Source: Candidatus Contendibacter sp.
Lineage (GTDB): Bacteria > Pseudomonadota > Gammaproteobacteria > Competibacterales > Competibacteraceae
Length of the DNA: 56,964 nucleotides
Reading direction: 5' to 3'
Assembly (NCBI GenBank): GCA_008933795.1
Contig: WBUJ01000008.1
Location: forward strand, 1 to 56,964
Position numbers and translations under genes: made by a program. Positions 20,414 to 29,574 of this stretch are shown here, one piece after another; within the stretch, counting starts at the first letter, position 1; every line of letters begins with the position of its first letter. The notes under the pieces are model-generated. The model searched no databases. It was not told the DNA's origin and saw only the letters and a program-made list of their open reading frames with translations.

Positions 20414-21811
20414 TTGAAATCCAGCGATCTCGCTGCCCTGCTCGACGAACCGGCGTGCAGCCACAACCTGAAAAGCAAATCGGGTTGCGCCCGGCCCACG
20501 CCCGGCGCAACCGCTGGCGGCTGCACCTTCGACGGCGCACAAATCGCCCTGTTGCCCATCGCCGACGTCGCGCACATCGTGCATGGTCCGAGCGGTTGCG
20601 CCGGCAGTTCCTGGGACAATCGCGGCGCCCGTTCCAGCGGCCCGGCCCTGTTCAAGCTCGGTATGACCACCGATTTGAGCGAGCAGGACGTGATCATGGG
20701 GCGCGGCGAGAAGCGGCTGTTCCACGCCATCAAACAGGTCATCGACCGCTATTCCCCGGCGGCGGTATTCGTCTATAGCACCTGCGTCACCGCGTTGATC
20801 GGCGACGATCTGGAAGCAGTGTGCAAGGCGGCGACCGCGCGCTGGGGCGTGCCGGTGATTCCGGTGGATGCCGCCGGCTTCTACGGCAACAAGAATCTCG
20901 GCAACCGGCTGGCTGGAGAGGCGATGCTCAAGTATGTGGTGGGCGGGTGCGAACCGGAACCGCCGCCCGTCGACCCTGCCCGCCCTAGCTTGCGCGTCCA
21001 CGACATCAACTTGATCGGCGAATACAACATCGCCGGGGAGTTGTGGCACACCCTGCCATTGTTTGACGAACTGGGCTTGCGGGTGTTGTGCGCCCTGTCC
21101 GGCGACGCCCGCTTCCGCGAAGTGCAGACCATGCACCGCGCCGAAGCGACCATGGTGGTCTGTTCCCGCGCCATGCTCAACGTCGCCCGCAAATTGCAGG
21201 AATCTTTCGGCATCCCCTGGTTTGAGGGCAGTTTCTATGGCGTCGGTGATGTTTCCAGCGCCTTGCGCGACTTCGCCCGCCTGCTCGACGATCCCGAACT
21301 CAGCGCCCGTACCGAGGCATTGATCGCCCGCGAGGAAGCCCGGCTGGCCGTGGAACTGGCGCCCTGGCGCGAACGGCTGCGCGGCAAGCGCGCGCTGCTC
21401 TATACCGGTGGGGTCAAGTCCTGGTCCATCGTCGCCGCCTTGCAGGATTTGGGTATGCACGTCGTGGCGACCGGCACCAAGAAATCCACCGAGGAAGACA
21501 AGGAACGAATCAAGGCGCTGATGGGCGAGGACGCCAAGATGATCGAAGACGGTAACGCGCGGCAGTTGCTGAATCTGGCCCGCGACTACCGGGCCGACAT
21601 TCTGATCGCCGGCGGGCGCAACCTGTACACCGCGATCAAGGCGCGGCTGCCGTTTCTGGACGTCAATCAGGAACGGGAACACGGTTACGCCGGCTATCAG
21701 GGCATGGTGACGCTGGCGCGGCAACTGACCCGCGCCCTGGAAAATCCAGTCTGGGAAGCCGTGCGGCGGCCCGCGCCCTGGACGACGCTGCGGGAGGTGT
21801 GGCATGGCTAA
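20414..21811 (+). CDS. nifE: Nitrogenase FeMo-cofactor scaffold protein NifE
   Basis: The 465-residue NifD paralogue that with NifN forms the scaffold on which FeMo-co matures. Cluster-binding Cys lie in [30 protein letters not shown] and [11 protein letters not shown]. The central [20 protein letters not shown] and C-terminal [19 protein letters not shown] blocks are typical. The start is TTG 20414 with AGGAA upstream; no ATG lies near. It overlaps nifN by 8 nt, indicating translational coupling. Confidence 0.96.
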   Translation: MKSSDLAALLDEPACSHNLKSKSGCARPTPGATAGGCTFDGAQIALLPIADVAHIVHGPSGCAGSSWDNRGARSSGPALFKLGMTTDLSEQDVIMGRGEKRLFHAIKQVIDRYSPAAVFVYSTCVTALIGDDLEAVCKAATARWGVPVIPVDAAGFYGNKNLGNRLAGEAMLKYVVGGCEPEPPPVDPARPSLRVHDINLIGEYNIAGELWHTLPLFDELGLRVLCALSGDARFREVQTMHRAEATMVVCSRAMLNVARKLQESFGIPWFEGSFYGVGDVSSALRDFARLLDDPELSARTEALIAREEARLAVELAPWRERLRGKRALLYTGGVKSWSIVAALQDLGMHVVATGTKKSTEEDKERIKALMGEDAKMIEDGNARQLLNLARDYRADILIAGGRNLYTAIKARLPFLDVNQEREHGYAGYQGMVTLARQLTRALENPVWEAVRRPAPWTTLREVWHG

Positions 21812-23228
21812 AATACTGGGACGCAGCAAACCGCTGGCGGTCAGTCCCCTGAAAACCAGCCAGCCGCTCGGCGCGAGTCTGGCCGTGCTGGGTCTCAATC
21901 GCGCTATGCCGTTGCTGCACGGCGCGCAAGGTTGCGCCGCCTTCGCCAACGTATTCCTGGTACGGCATTTCCGAGAACCGATTCCGCTGCAAAGCACCGC
22001 GATGGATCAGGTCAGCAGCATCATGGGCGCGGACGACAATTTGATTGCGGCGTTGAAGACCATCGCCGAGAAAAACCGGCCAGCCGCTATCGGTCTCTTG
22101 ACCACGGGTCTGTCGGAAGCGCAGGGAACCGACATTCAGCGCGTGCTCAAGGTCTTTCGCGCCCGACATCCCGAATTTCAGAGCGTGCGAATTGTGCCGG
22201 TCAACACCCCGGATTTTAGCGGCTGCCTGGAAAGCGGCTTCGCGGCGGCGGTGGAGGCCATGATCGATACCTGGGTTCTCCCCACCGACGAAGCGGGCAC
22301 CACTCCAGGCCGCCGCACCCATCAAGTCAACGTGCTGTGCGGTTCGCTATTGACGCCCGGCGACCTGGAAAGCTTGCGCGAGCTCATCGAACGCTTTGGG
22401 CTGCATCCGGTGCTGGTGCCCGATCTCTCGGACTCGCTGGACGGCCATCTCGACGCCGAGGATTTCTCGCCGGTTACGATTGGCGGTACGCCGTTGTCCG
22501 CTTTCGCCACCTTGGGCGACGCCGCTGCCACCTTGGTGATCGGTCCATCGCTCTATTCCGCTGCCGAATTGTTGGAAAGCCGGACCGGCGTGCCGACCCA
22601 CCGTTTCGACCATCTGTTCGGGCTGGACGCAAACGACCGGTTGACGATGACCTTGGCGGGCATCGCCGGTCGGGGCGTGCCGGCGCGGCTGGAGCGGCAG
22701 CGGGCGCAATTGCAGGATGCCCTGCTCGACACTCATTTCCTGCTGGGACAGGCACGAGTCGCTGTGGGTGCCGATCCCGACCTGCTGCACGCCTTCAGCG
22801 TGTTGCTGGCCGAAACCGGCGCAGAGGTGGTGGCGGCGGTGGCTTCCAGCCGGGCGGCAGTGCTGGCCCGGACGCCGCTGGCGCAAATCCGCATCGGCGA
22901 TCTGGAGGATTTGGAGGATCTGGCGCGCGCACGAGGGGCGGAGCTGGTGATCAGCAATTCCCACGCCGCCGCAACGGCCGAGCGGCTGGGCGTGCCGTTG
23001 CTGCGCGCCGGCATTCCCCAATATGACCGCATCGGCGGCTACCAGAGTACCTGGATCGGTTACAGCGGTAGCCGGCAACTGCTGTTCGATTTGGCCAATG
23101 CGTTGCTGGAGCAGGCCGAACAGGGAGTCGCCCCCTATCACTCCGTCTACTCTCGCAAAGCCGATTACCGGCAGGAGGCGGGTCATGGCGCTGCGCAGGC
23201 ATTGGCGAATTCTGGCCGGTGGCATTGA
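21804..23228 (+). CDS. nifN: Nitrogenase FeMo-cofactor scaffold protein NifN
   Basis: The 474-residue NifK paralogue and partner of NifE. Hallmarks are [54 protein letters not shown] and [20 protein letters not shown]. The C-terminal part carries [20 protein letters not shown]. Length is normal. It overlaps both nifE (8 nt) and nifX (44 nt). Confidence 0.96.
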   Translation: MAKILGRSKPLAVSPLKTSQPLGASLAVLGLNRAMPLLHGAQGCAAFANVFLVRHFREPIPLQSTAMDQVSSIMGADDNLIAALKTIAEKNRPAAIGLLTTGLSEAQGTDIQRVLKVFRARHPEFQSVRIVPVNTPDFSGCLESGFAAAVEAMIDTWVLPTDEAGTTPGRRTHQVNVLCGSLLTPGDLESLRELIERFGLHPVLVPDLSDSLDGHLDAEDFSPVTIGGTPLSAFATLGDAAATLVIGPSLYSAAELLESRTGVPTHRFDHLFGLDANDRLTMTLAGIAGRGVPARLERQRAQLQDALLDTHFLLGQARVAVGADPDLLHAFSVLLAETGAEVVAAVASSRAAVLARTPLAQIRIGDLEDLEDLARARGAELVISNSHAAATAERLGVPLLRAGIPQYDRIGGYQSTWIGYSGSRQLLFDLANALLEQAEQGVAPYHSVYSRKADYRQEAGHGAAQALANSGRWH

Positions 23229-23679
23229 GAATCCACGCATGATTCCCACCGTAAAAGCCGCCTTCGCCACCAGTGACCGCCATCGGGTCGATCAACATTT
23301 TGGCGCCGCCAGCGCGCTGCTCATCTACGCTGTGACCGCCGAACAGGCGACCGTAATTGAATTCGCTCAGTTCGGCGACCTCGACCGCGATGGCCACGAG
23401 GACAAACTCGCCGCCAAGCTGGCGCTGTTGCAGGGTTGCGCGGTGGTTTACTGTCAAGCGGTCGGCGGCTCCGCCATTCAACAATTGTTGGCGGTCGGGG
23501 TTCAACCCCTCCGGGTGGACGCCGGCGCCGCTATCGCCCCTCTGCTCGCCGCTCTGCAGGCCGCCTTGCGCGGCGGCAGCGCACCCGCTTGGCTCAACCG
23601 GGCCATCGCCCGCCAGCGCCAGACCGAAAGCACCGACGCACGCTTCGTGGCGATGGAGGCGGAGGGCTGGCAGGAATAG
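23185..23679 (+). CDS. nifX: Nitrogenase cofactor carrier protein NifX
   Basis: The 164-residue FeMo-co precursor carrier. [20 protein letters not shown] is the family signature, followed by [21 protein letters not shown] 23185 is selected because CAGGAGGCG sits upstream, although this makes the gene overlap nifN by 44 nt. ATG 23239 (MIPTVKAAF) is the alternative, with only a weak ribosome site. Directly downstream of nifN as in most proteobacterial clusters. Confidence 0.92.
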   Translation: MALRRHWRILAGGIENPRMIPTVKAAFATSDRHRVDQHFGAASALLIYAVTAEQATVIEFAQFGDLDRDGHEDKLAAKLALLQGCAVVYCQAVGGSAIQQLLAVGVQPLRVDAGAAIAPLLAALQAALRGGSAPAWLNRAIARQRQTESTDARFVAMEAEGWQE

Positions 23680-23754
23680 GTCACGATTCTTCAGGGCTTC
23701 CGGTCTGGTCGCGCGTCCGCGCCGGGGCTATTTAAACCAGCGAGGTAAAACAGT

Positions 23755-24072
23755 ATGGGCGCCGAACCTAACATCACCGGCATCACTCGCGGCGGCACTC
23801 CCTGGGTTCCCCAGTTCGTGACCGCGCTGAACGAGCAAAAATGCATCGGTTGCGGCCGTTGCTTCAAGGTCTGCCCGCGCGACGTGCTGACCATCGTGCA
23901 GCGGGCCGTCGACGATGTTGATCTGGACGACGATGACGACGACGATGACGATGACAGCGACAACTCCTTTATGACGCTCTCGAATGCTATGGATTGCATC
24001 GGTTGCGAAGCGTGCTCGCGGGTCTGTCCCAAGGCGTGTTTTACTCACGAGGCGCTGCCGTTGGCGACGTAA
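23755..24072 (+). CDS. fdxB: Nif-specific ferredoxin III, 2[4Fe-4S], with an Asp-run linker
   Basis: A 105-residue ferredoxin. Cluster motifs CIGCGRCFKVCP (~30-41) and CIGCEACSRVCP (~82-93) are complete. Between them is DDVDLDDDDDDDDDDSDN, an acidic tract encoded by a GAC/GAT microsatellite at ~23925-23955. The family usually has an acidic linker here, but ten consecutive Asp is extreme. It probably donates electrons to nitrogenase or its assembly. Last gene of the nifH-led run; a stem-loop follows. Confidence 0.93.
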   Translation: MGAEPNITGITRGGTPWVPQFVTALNEQKCIGCGRCFKVCPRDVLTIVQRAVDDVDLDDDDDDDDDDSDNSFMTLSNAMDCIGCEACSRVCPKACFTHEALPLAT

Positions 24073-24086
24073 AGGATCACCGTTCT

Positions 24087-24130
24087 GGCGCGGGATCAGT
24101 CCGATCACGGGTTTGCTGGTCCCCCGCGCC
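24087..24130. terminator. Stem-loop between convergent fdxB and nifZ
   Basis: GGCGCGGG (24087-24094) pairs with CCCGCGCC (24123-24130) across 28 nt. It sits in the 60-bp gap between two convergent operons, where a bidirectional terminator is expected. It lacks a U-run, so termination strength is uncertain. Confidence 0.45.
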
Positions 24131-24132
24131 GG

Positions 24133-24612
24133 TCACTGCGCGTTTCCAGTTTCCATGAGAGGCGGAGCCGCCCAAACCGGGTCGGCCAGCGCGTCTTCCG
24201 GCACTTGAAACACCCGCTGGCCGAAGAGAACGTGATAGTGGGTCGTCTCCGGCCCGCGAATCACCGCGATGATCGCGCCGACCGCGCCGGTCGCACCCAC
24301 GACCTCACCACCGACCGCCAGCGCCCGTTTGGCGGTTACGCGGTCGCCGCGTTCGAAGCGGTTGGGAATCCAGTGAGCGTCCGCCGCGATCAGTTCATTT
24401 TCCCGACAGCCAACGATGCGGTTGCCAGCTTCGAGAAAATGTACCGTGTAAATGATCTGGTCTTGCAGGAAAACCCCGATATGCCGAACGTAACCGACGC
24501 TCCCCCGTCGTACCAGGAGCGCGCCGGTCGGCTGACCGGGATAGGTGCCGTCGTTGCGGATGTTGCGGATCACCCGCACCGCATCGTCGCAGGCAAAGCG
24601 CGGTTCCAGCAT
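24133..24612 (-). CDS. nifZ: Nitrogen fixation protein NifZ
   Basis: A 159-residue protein needed for P-cluster maturation in the second half of NifDK. The NifZ core is visible: FACDDAVRVIRNIRNDGTYP, LLVRRGSVGYVRHIGVFLQD, IYTVHFLEAGNRIVGCRENEL. ATG 24612 shares one base with the nifW TGA (TGATG), indicating coupling. A GTG three nt upstream is possible. Third gene of nifVWZ. Confidence 0.93.
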   Translation of the reverse strand: MLEPRFACDDAVRVIRNIRNDGTYPGQPTGALLVRRGSVGYVRHIGVFLQDQIIYTVHFLEAGNRIVGCRENELIAADAHWIPNRFERGDRVTAKRALAVGGEVVGATGAVGAIIAVIRGPETTHYHVLFGQRVFQVPEDALADPVWAAPPLMETGNAQ

Positions 24613-24923
24613 CACGCCGGACGTCCAATGTCGGCCAGAGGGATGCGCACTTCGCGCGGCTGGGCTGGCCGATGGAAGACCTTAAACACTTTTTCGGTCC
24701 GGGCATCAGAGTCCACGAAATCCCGATAAGCGCGGTGCAAACACCGGGCGTAATCGGCCCGATCCAAGGCGTTCGTTTGCTGCAAATAGTCGTGGAAGCG
24801 TTGCAGGATGTGCAGGCGCTTGACTTCCACCACTTGAAGGTCGAAGGCAATCTCAAAGTAGTCCAGGAAATCCTCGGCCGAGGTCATCTCGGAGAGTTCC
24901 TGTTGCAGGTTCGTCGTGGTCAT
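24612..24923 (-). CDS. nifW: Nitrogenase-stabilizing/protective protein NifW
   Basis: A 103-residue protein of the NifW family, which associates with MoFe protein and helps protect or assemble it. Typical blocks are SAEDFLDYFEIAFDLQVV, NRLHILQRFHDYL-like KRLHILQRFHDYLQQ and EKVFKVFHRPAQPREV. Its ATG overlaps the nifV TGA (ATGA) and its own stop overlaps nifZ. Confidence 0.94.
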   Translation of the reverse strand: MTTTNLQQELSEMTSAEDFLDYFEIAFDLQVVEVKRLHILQRFHDYLQQTNALDRADYARCLHRAYRDFVDSDARTEKVFKVFHRPAQPREVRIPLADIGRPA

Positions 24924-26107
24924 GGGGAAGCCTCGGCAGGTTGGATGGATTCGAAACAGGCAATAGATTGGCGGTTCGGCCCATTGCCGAGATCGCGGTG
25001 GAACGCCTCCAGTTCGGGGATCTCGGGCAGGCGCTTGACTTGGCCAACGAAGGCGCGGATGCGCTGGAGTAACGCGCTGGCTTGATGGTCGCTGAGGATG
25101 ATGCCGAGATCGCGATAGACCTTCAGCACCGCATGAGTGCCGGAGTGCTTGCCGAGCACCAGCCGGTGGCTGCGGCCGAGTTCCGCCGGGTCCACGCCCT
25201 GATAGTTGAGCGGATGCTTGAGCAGACCGTCCACGTGAATGCCGGCCTCGTGGGTGAAAGCGCCTTCGCCAACCAGGCTCTTGTGCCAGGACAGCGGCCG
25301 GTTGGCGGCATCGGCGACCCGTTGCGACAACGCCGGGAACCGCGAGAGATCGACCTCGACCCGGAAGCCATACAGCTTGCGCAAGCCCATCACCACCTCT
25401 TCCAGCGCGGCATTGCCGGCCCGCTCGCCCAAGCCGTTGACCGTGGTGTTGACGTGGGTCGCGCCGCCCAGCGCGGCGGCGAGGGTATTGGCGGTGGCCA
25501 AACCCAGATCGTCGTGGGCGTGCATTTCCAGTTCGAGGTCTACCGCCGCCCGCAGACGTTGAAAAAGCGCCTGCGTACCGAACGGTTCCAGGATCCCCAA
25601 GGTGTCGGCGAAGCGAAACCGCCGCGCCCCGACGATCTGGGCGGTCTCGGCGGCGCGCAACAAAAAATCGTGATCGGCCCGCGAGGCATCCTCGCCACCG
25701 ACGATGACGTCCAACCCCAAGTCCCGCGCCATTGGAACGCAACGGCGGATGGCGGCCAGCGCCTGTTCGCGAGTCCAGCCCAACTTGTGCCGGAGTTGCT
25801 GGTCGGACAGCGGTATCGACAAATCCACGCATCGCACCCCGAGATCGCCACACAGCCGCAGATCCGGTTCGCGCATCCGGCTCCACACCAGCAACCGGGC
25901 GTTCAGATTCAGCGCGACAAGATCGCGGATGCTGTCCCGCTCTTCCGCCCCCATCGCCGGAATGCCGATTTCCAGTTCCGGCACGCCCAGCGCCACCAAT
26001 CCGCGGGCGATGACCCGCTTCTCGTCCTGGGTGAAGGCCACGCCCGCCGACTGTTCGCCGTCGCGCAGAGTGGTGTCGTCGATCACGATGGCGCGGGAAG
26101 CGGTCAT
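24920..26107 (-). CDS. nifV: Homocitrate synthase NifV
   Basis: A 395-residue DRE-TIM metallolyase that condenses acetyl-CoA and 2-oxoglutarate to homocitrate, the organic ligand of FeMo-co. IDDTTLRDGEQSAGVAF (catalytic Arg and metal Asp), MHAHDDLGLATANTLAA (metal His-x-His) and VNTTVNGLGERAGNAALEE are diagnostic. Length and start are normal. First gene of nifVWZ, under its own sigma54 promoter. Confidence 0.96.
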   Translation of the reverse strand: MTASRAIVIDDTTLRDGEQSAGVAFTQDEKRVIARGLVALGVPELEIGIPAMGAEERDSIRDLVALNLNARLLVWSRMREPDLRLCGDLGVRCVDLSIPLSDQQLRHKLGWTREQALAAIRRCVPMARDLGLDVIVGGEDASRADHDFLLRAAETAQIVGARRFRFADTLGILEPFGTQALFQRLRAAVDLELEMHAHDDLGLATANTLAAALGGATHVNTTVNGLGERAGNAALEEVVMGLRKLYGFRVEVDLSRFPALSQRVADAANRPLSWHKSLVGEGAFTHEAGIHVDGLLKHPLNYQGVDPAELGRSHRLVLGKHSGTHAVLKVYRDLGIILSDHQASALLQRIRAFVGQVKRLPEIPELEAFHRDLGNGPNRQSIACFESIQPAEASP

Positions 26108-26143
26108 GGCAACGGTCTCTCCAAGGGAAGTCCACTTGGAATT

Positions 26144-26159
26144 AGCAACCTACGTGCCG
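26144..26159 (-). promoter_or_regulatory. Sigma54 (-24/-12) promoter of nifVWZ
   Basis: On the minus strand CGGCACGTAGGTTGCT has GG-N10-GC spacing and a perfect -12 TTGCT, with only the first base differing from TGGCAC-N5-TTGCT. It is ~37 bp before nifV. Confidence 0.85.
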
Positions 26160-26780
26160 ATATCGAAGCGTTTTTAAAACAGTGAGTTACGTGGATGGTT
26201 CCAGAGGGGGCGCGGGGTTTCGCACAGCCCGGCAGTGTGATTGTTAGGAAGCCGACAAGGAAAACAACTTTAAAGATGCTCAGGGCCCAGTGCCGTAGCG
26301 TCGAGTGTTTCGACGCCATACGGGGCGGGAGTGGTTCGGCAGTCACCAGAACCCTACCCATCGCCGAGGTCGCGGAGGGAACCGTCCGAGTCCAAAGCGC
26401 GCAGGCCAGCGCCATCGGCAACCCACGGAGGACTACACTCCGGCGAATCGGCGAATCGGCGGTTTCCCGAGCAGAATTTTCATCATCGGGTTACCTACCT
26501 TGCCCTCCATCGGCCAGGGGACGCGCCGCCCCTCGGATAGCGTACCTGTCCCGGCTCTCGTGCAGGATCAGCTTCAGCCGGGTGGGGCTGAGCATAAGTC
26601 CCGGAGACCCGGATCGAGCCATAACTTTTGAGCTTCCCTTCAATAAGCGTCGGCGTCACGAAAGCCGGTATAGGTGCTGGAGGACAGTCCCAGGGTTAGA
26701 GCGTCTCGCTGAATGCGCCGGGACAACCGCGAATCTTTTAAGAGGCAGGCGATCCCGCGAGACGTCGCCCGCCTGCTTTT
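26160..26780. other. Gene-free stretch between nifV promoter and proQ-like gene
   Basis: It contains the NifA site at 26242, a short tandem of GGCGAATC (26451-26471) and a plus-strand intrinsic terminator at its right end. ORFs of 105-204 codons exist on both strands, but none resembles a known protein and they overlap the nif regulatory sites. A plus-strand non-coding RNA ending at the terminator is possible. Confidence 0.5.
26242..26257 (-). promoter_or_regulatory. NifA upstream activator site for nifVWZ
   Basis: TGTTAGGAAGCCGACA is an exact TGT-N10-ACA palindrome 82 bp upstream of the -24 element, the same arrangement as at nifH. Confidence 0.7.
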
Positions 26781-26781
26781 T
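26745..26781 (+). terminator. Intrinsic terminator on the plus strand
   Basis: GCAGGCG (26745-26751) pairs with CGCCTGC (26770-26776), followed by TTTTT. Its polarity is plus, yet no plus-strand gene precedes it after fdxB. It also abuts the stop codon of the minus-strand proQ-like gene. Confidence 0.6.
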
Positions 26782-27194
26782 CAGACCCGCCTCTTCAGCG
26801 TCATCTTGAGATAGCCCGTTGTCGGGGTCGTGGACGGTTCCGGCGTTTTCGGTTCCGATGCGGGCGACGTCGCCGGGGACGCGGGCGGTTTTGGGCGGGG
26901 CATCCTGGCGATTACCTGCTGCTCGGGCGTGATTTCCCCGGCCGGTTGCCCGTCCAAGCCGTAGCGGGGACCGCCCCGCGCCAGCCCCTTCCGGTAGGCC
27001 GGCGATCCTGTGTAGACCTTCAGCGCCCGGCGGATTTGAGTGCGAGTCAGGTCGGCCAGGGCTGGATGGACGCCGGCCAGCGCCAGCAGTTCCTCGCCCA
27101 GGCCGATCTTCAGCGGCTTGGGGGCCGACCGACTGAAACAGGCCGGGAAAGCGGCGCATAGCCGGTCGAGAATGGAGTTCGTATTATCGGGCAT
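26781..27194 (-). CDS. ProQ/FinO-family RNA-binding protein
   Basis: A 137-residue protein. The ProQ/FinO fold is at ~1-85: ILDRLCAAFPACFSRSAPKP, PLKIGLGEELLALAGVHPA, TRTQIRRALKVYTGSPAYRK, then YGLDGQPAGEITPEQQ. The C-terminus is a Pro/Ser/Thr-rich tail. Such proteins are RNA chaperones for small RNAs and mRNA 3' ends. ATG 27194 is chosen because the domain begins there; the upstream extension of the frame is not conserved. It is shorter than E. coli ProQ, lacking the C-terminal Tudor-like domain. Confidence 0.88.
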   Translation of the reverse strand: MPDNTNSILDRLCAAFPACFSRSAPKPLKIGLGEELLALAGVHPALADLTRTQIRRALKVYTGSPAYRKGLARGGPRYGLDGQPAGEITPEQQVIARMPRPKPPASPATSPASEPKTPEPSTTPTTGYLKMTLKRRV

Positions 27195-27551
27195 GGCAAG
27201 TGGATTGCTCGCGCGGCTGGAGAATTTCCAAGTCGTCATGATACCCGACCGCACGCCCGAACAGAGCACGGGCGTTGATCGTCTCGCGTCTTCACAGCGA
27301 ATTTCCGTGGTTTACATTGAAGACCACTGGTTTGGTTTGGCTGGGCTGCCATGGATTGCGCCGGGGCGAGCACGGGGCGATGAACCGCGCGGCGTCGGTA
27401 TCTCGCCCGTCGCCACGCCCATGGCGCGCAAGCCCTTGCCGCCCAGAGAATCCAGCCCAGGCGTCCGCAAGTGCAAACACGCCAATGGCAGAATTTCCTA
27501 TCAAACTTCTCCCTACGCGGACTCGGTGGAAATCGAATACCGTTATACAAA
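27195..27551. other. Gene-free stretch upstream of proQ-like gene
   Basis: No gene, RNA or repeat is recognised. Short frames on both strands have no family resemblance. Confidence 0.4.
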
Positions 27552-27812
27552 TTACCAATAGGTTTTATTATGGCTAGTTCGGAGGAACACCAACGGTTCG
27601 ATCAGCCCGGCCGCCAGTCCTTGCCGTCCCCGGACCGCCCGTTCGATCCGGTGGTAGAAAAAGGACAGGATCACCGCCCACAGGATGGCCGAGAGAAAGG
27701 GGCGCAGGATGGCGAAACAGCCCATCATCAAAACGGTGACCAGGGCGATACCCGCCAATCGGTCGATATGGTTCTGGCTCAGCGCTGAGGTAAGGCCAGG
27801 AAACGATGCCAT
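27552..27812 (-). pseudogene. Truncated AI-2E family transporter (N-terminal fragment)
   Basis: An 86-codon frame. Residues ~15-65 (NHIDRLAGIALVTVLMMGCF, then ILRPFLSAILWAVILSF) match the first membrane helices of AI-2E/PerM-family permeases of ~350 residues. Homology stops after GLAAGL and the remaining ~17 residues are unrelated. A short deletion (SFFYHRIER for SFSTWPLYRRLER-type) is also apparent. It lies 36 nt after the transglutaminase gene. A complete family member is encoded at 31008. Confidence 0.75.
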
Positions 27813-27848
27813 TGAATAGCGTGAATAGCGGTTCCGTATTGACCGTTG

Positions 27849-28712
27849 CTACGTCTGGATTTCCACTACCTGAACCGCGACCTGCATCCGGGGCGACTGA
27901 GGCGTGGCGGCGAGAAACGAGCCGGATACGGGAGGTATCAATTCGGGATGCCGACTCACGGCCACGGCGATGTGGTCGTTGCCGACCACTTGACCGGAGG
28001 TGGGATCGAATCCCTTCCAGCCGGCGCCGGGTAGATAAACTTCCGCCCACGCATGCGTGGCGCCCTGGCCCTGCGTAACGGGGGTCGAGCACAGGTAGCC
28101 GCTGACAAAACGCGCCGCCAGGCCCAGGTTGCGGCAGGCTTCGATGAACAAGGTCGCCGAATCCCGGCAGGAGCCGCTGCGGTGGGCCAAGGTGGTCGCC
28201 GGAGTTTGGACCCCCGCTTGTTCCCGTTGCTGATAGGCGAAGTCGCGGGCAATGGCTTTATTGATCGTATCGAGCAGGACGTATGTCTCCACCACTTGGC
28301 CAGGCTGCCAAAAGGGTCGCAACCAGGCGCTGAGCAACGGTTGGTCCGAGACAAAGACCGGCAGGAGATAAGGCCCCAGGTCGACACGCTCGGCCGCCTC
28401 GTACTGAAAAGGGTAAAACACGGCAAAATCCGCCACCAGAAAGTCCAGGGGCTGGTCATCATAGTGCTGGAGCACGAGGCGGCTGACCATCGAGAGCCGG
28501 TTACTGGGCTCGACAAAGCGCGCCCACGCCACGGAATTGCCGTACACGTCACGCTGCCATTGCAGATGGTGGGCAGGGGAAATGGCCAGGTCGGCCGATT
28601 CGATGCGGAGGTCGTGCCCTTCGCGGGGACGCAACAGCAATTTATGTGGCAGCAGGGTTACGGTTTCAGAATATTCATACGTGGTTTGATGTTCTATTTG
28701 CAGGCGGCGCAT
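27849..28712 (-). CDS. Transglutaminase-like cysteine protease family protein
   Basis: A 287-residue protein. The N-terminal beta domain (LQIEHQTTYEYSETVTLLPH) and the central transglutaminase-like core with catalytic Cys in HRSGSCRDSATLFIEACR, His in GATHAWAEVYLPGAGWKGFD and Asp in the DPTSG motif are complete. These enzymes are papain-fold proteases or amidases with unknown substrates. ATG 28712 is chosen over TTG 28733 because MRRLQIEHQ is the usual family start. No signal peptide. Confidence 0.9.
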   Translation of the reverse strand: MRRLQIEHQTTYEYSETVTLLPHKLLLRPREGHDLRIESADLAISPAHHLQWQRDVYGNSVAWARFVEPSNRLSMVSRLVLQHYDDQPLDFLVADFAVFYPFQYEAAERVDLGPYLLPVFVSDQPLLSAWLRPFWQPGQVVETYVLLDTINKAIARDFAYQQREQAGVQTPATTLAHRSGSCRDSATLFIEACRNLGLAARFVSGYLCSTPVTQGQGATHAWAEVYLPGAGWKGFDPTSGQVVGNDHIAVAVSRHPELIPPVSGSFLAATPQSPRMQVAVQVVEIQT

Positions 28713-28879
28713 CGGAATGGTTGCCTCTGGCAATACGACCGGTATCGCGGGATCTTCCTAACCCATTGCAGGCTCCTGTCAAGAGGTGCTCAAGAAATAC
28801 ATATTGCGGCTATGCGATGGGCTGGCCGGACGTCCGGCCAGCCCATCAAGATTCCGCCCAAGCTCGGCGGTGGCTCGCT

Positions 28880-29056
28880 TTAAAGGGCGTCCTTAATGTC
28901 TTCCTTCAGATCACCGTAGCCCGCTTGGACTTTGCCCTCGGTGTTTTGAATCTTCCCTTCTTGTTCCAAGTCCTTGTTGCCAACTATTTTGCCAGCGATT
29001 TCCTTGACTTTGCCTTTCGCTTCTTCGATCCGGCCTTTGACTTGATCTTTGTTCAT
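28880..29056 (-). CDS. CsbD-family general stress protein
   Basis: A 58-residue protein, MNKDQVKGRIEEAKGKVKEI, with the repeated KG(K/R) amphipathic pattern of CsbD/YjbJ proteins, abundant but poorly understood stress proteins. ATG 29056 has AGGAG upstream. The frame is open to 29167 but the domain begins at 29056. Confidence 0.93.
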   Translation of the reverse strand: MNKDQVKGRIEEAKGKVKEIAGKIVGNKDLEQEGKIQNTEGKVQAGYGDLKEDIKDAL

Positions 29057-29574
29057 GATGATCTCCTGATAATGACTGTTGACGATGGTCCGGAGCGCCG
29101 TACTCAGTTTCCAACGGCTCACTGCAAAAGATAACCATAAAACCCGATGCGGTCTGTACGGTAGCACACATAGTGATTGGGGCGTAACCTGGCAAACCCA
29201 CCATCAACTTGCTGAAAAATAACAAGGTGATTATTTTAAGCCTTGAAACTTGGCCGCTTTTGGCCTTTGCAACCTCCTGCTTTGCAACCTCCTGCTTTGT
29301 AAGCCGGAGGACTCCACTGGATGACCTTGGGGATTTTTGGTTAACGAGGTGGAAGATAGGAACTTTGGGTATCACCGACCGTAGTCTTATGTGTGTTACC
29401 GTACCGACGACGCTTGGCTTTTTCAATAAGCTGTTTCTAAGGTTTCGATACGGGGTAAAAAGGGTGGTTCATTGTGCACCTCGATATCATAGCATCGCAG
29501 CCTGAATGCATTGAATCCCCATTTCAACCACCATCCCCGATCACTCCCTCATTCATCACACAAAGGAAGAACGA
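29057..29574. other. Gene-free stretch with a 15-bp tandem duplication
   Basis: The unit GCAACCTCCTGCTTT is duplicated at 29269-29283 and 29284-29298. No gene is recognised; this is the divergent promoter region of csbD and the 29575 gene. Confidence 0.5.

Noticed and set aside
26104..26421. 105-codon ORF upstream of nifV
   Set aside because: It overlaps the sigma54 promoter and NifA site and resembles no protein.
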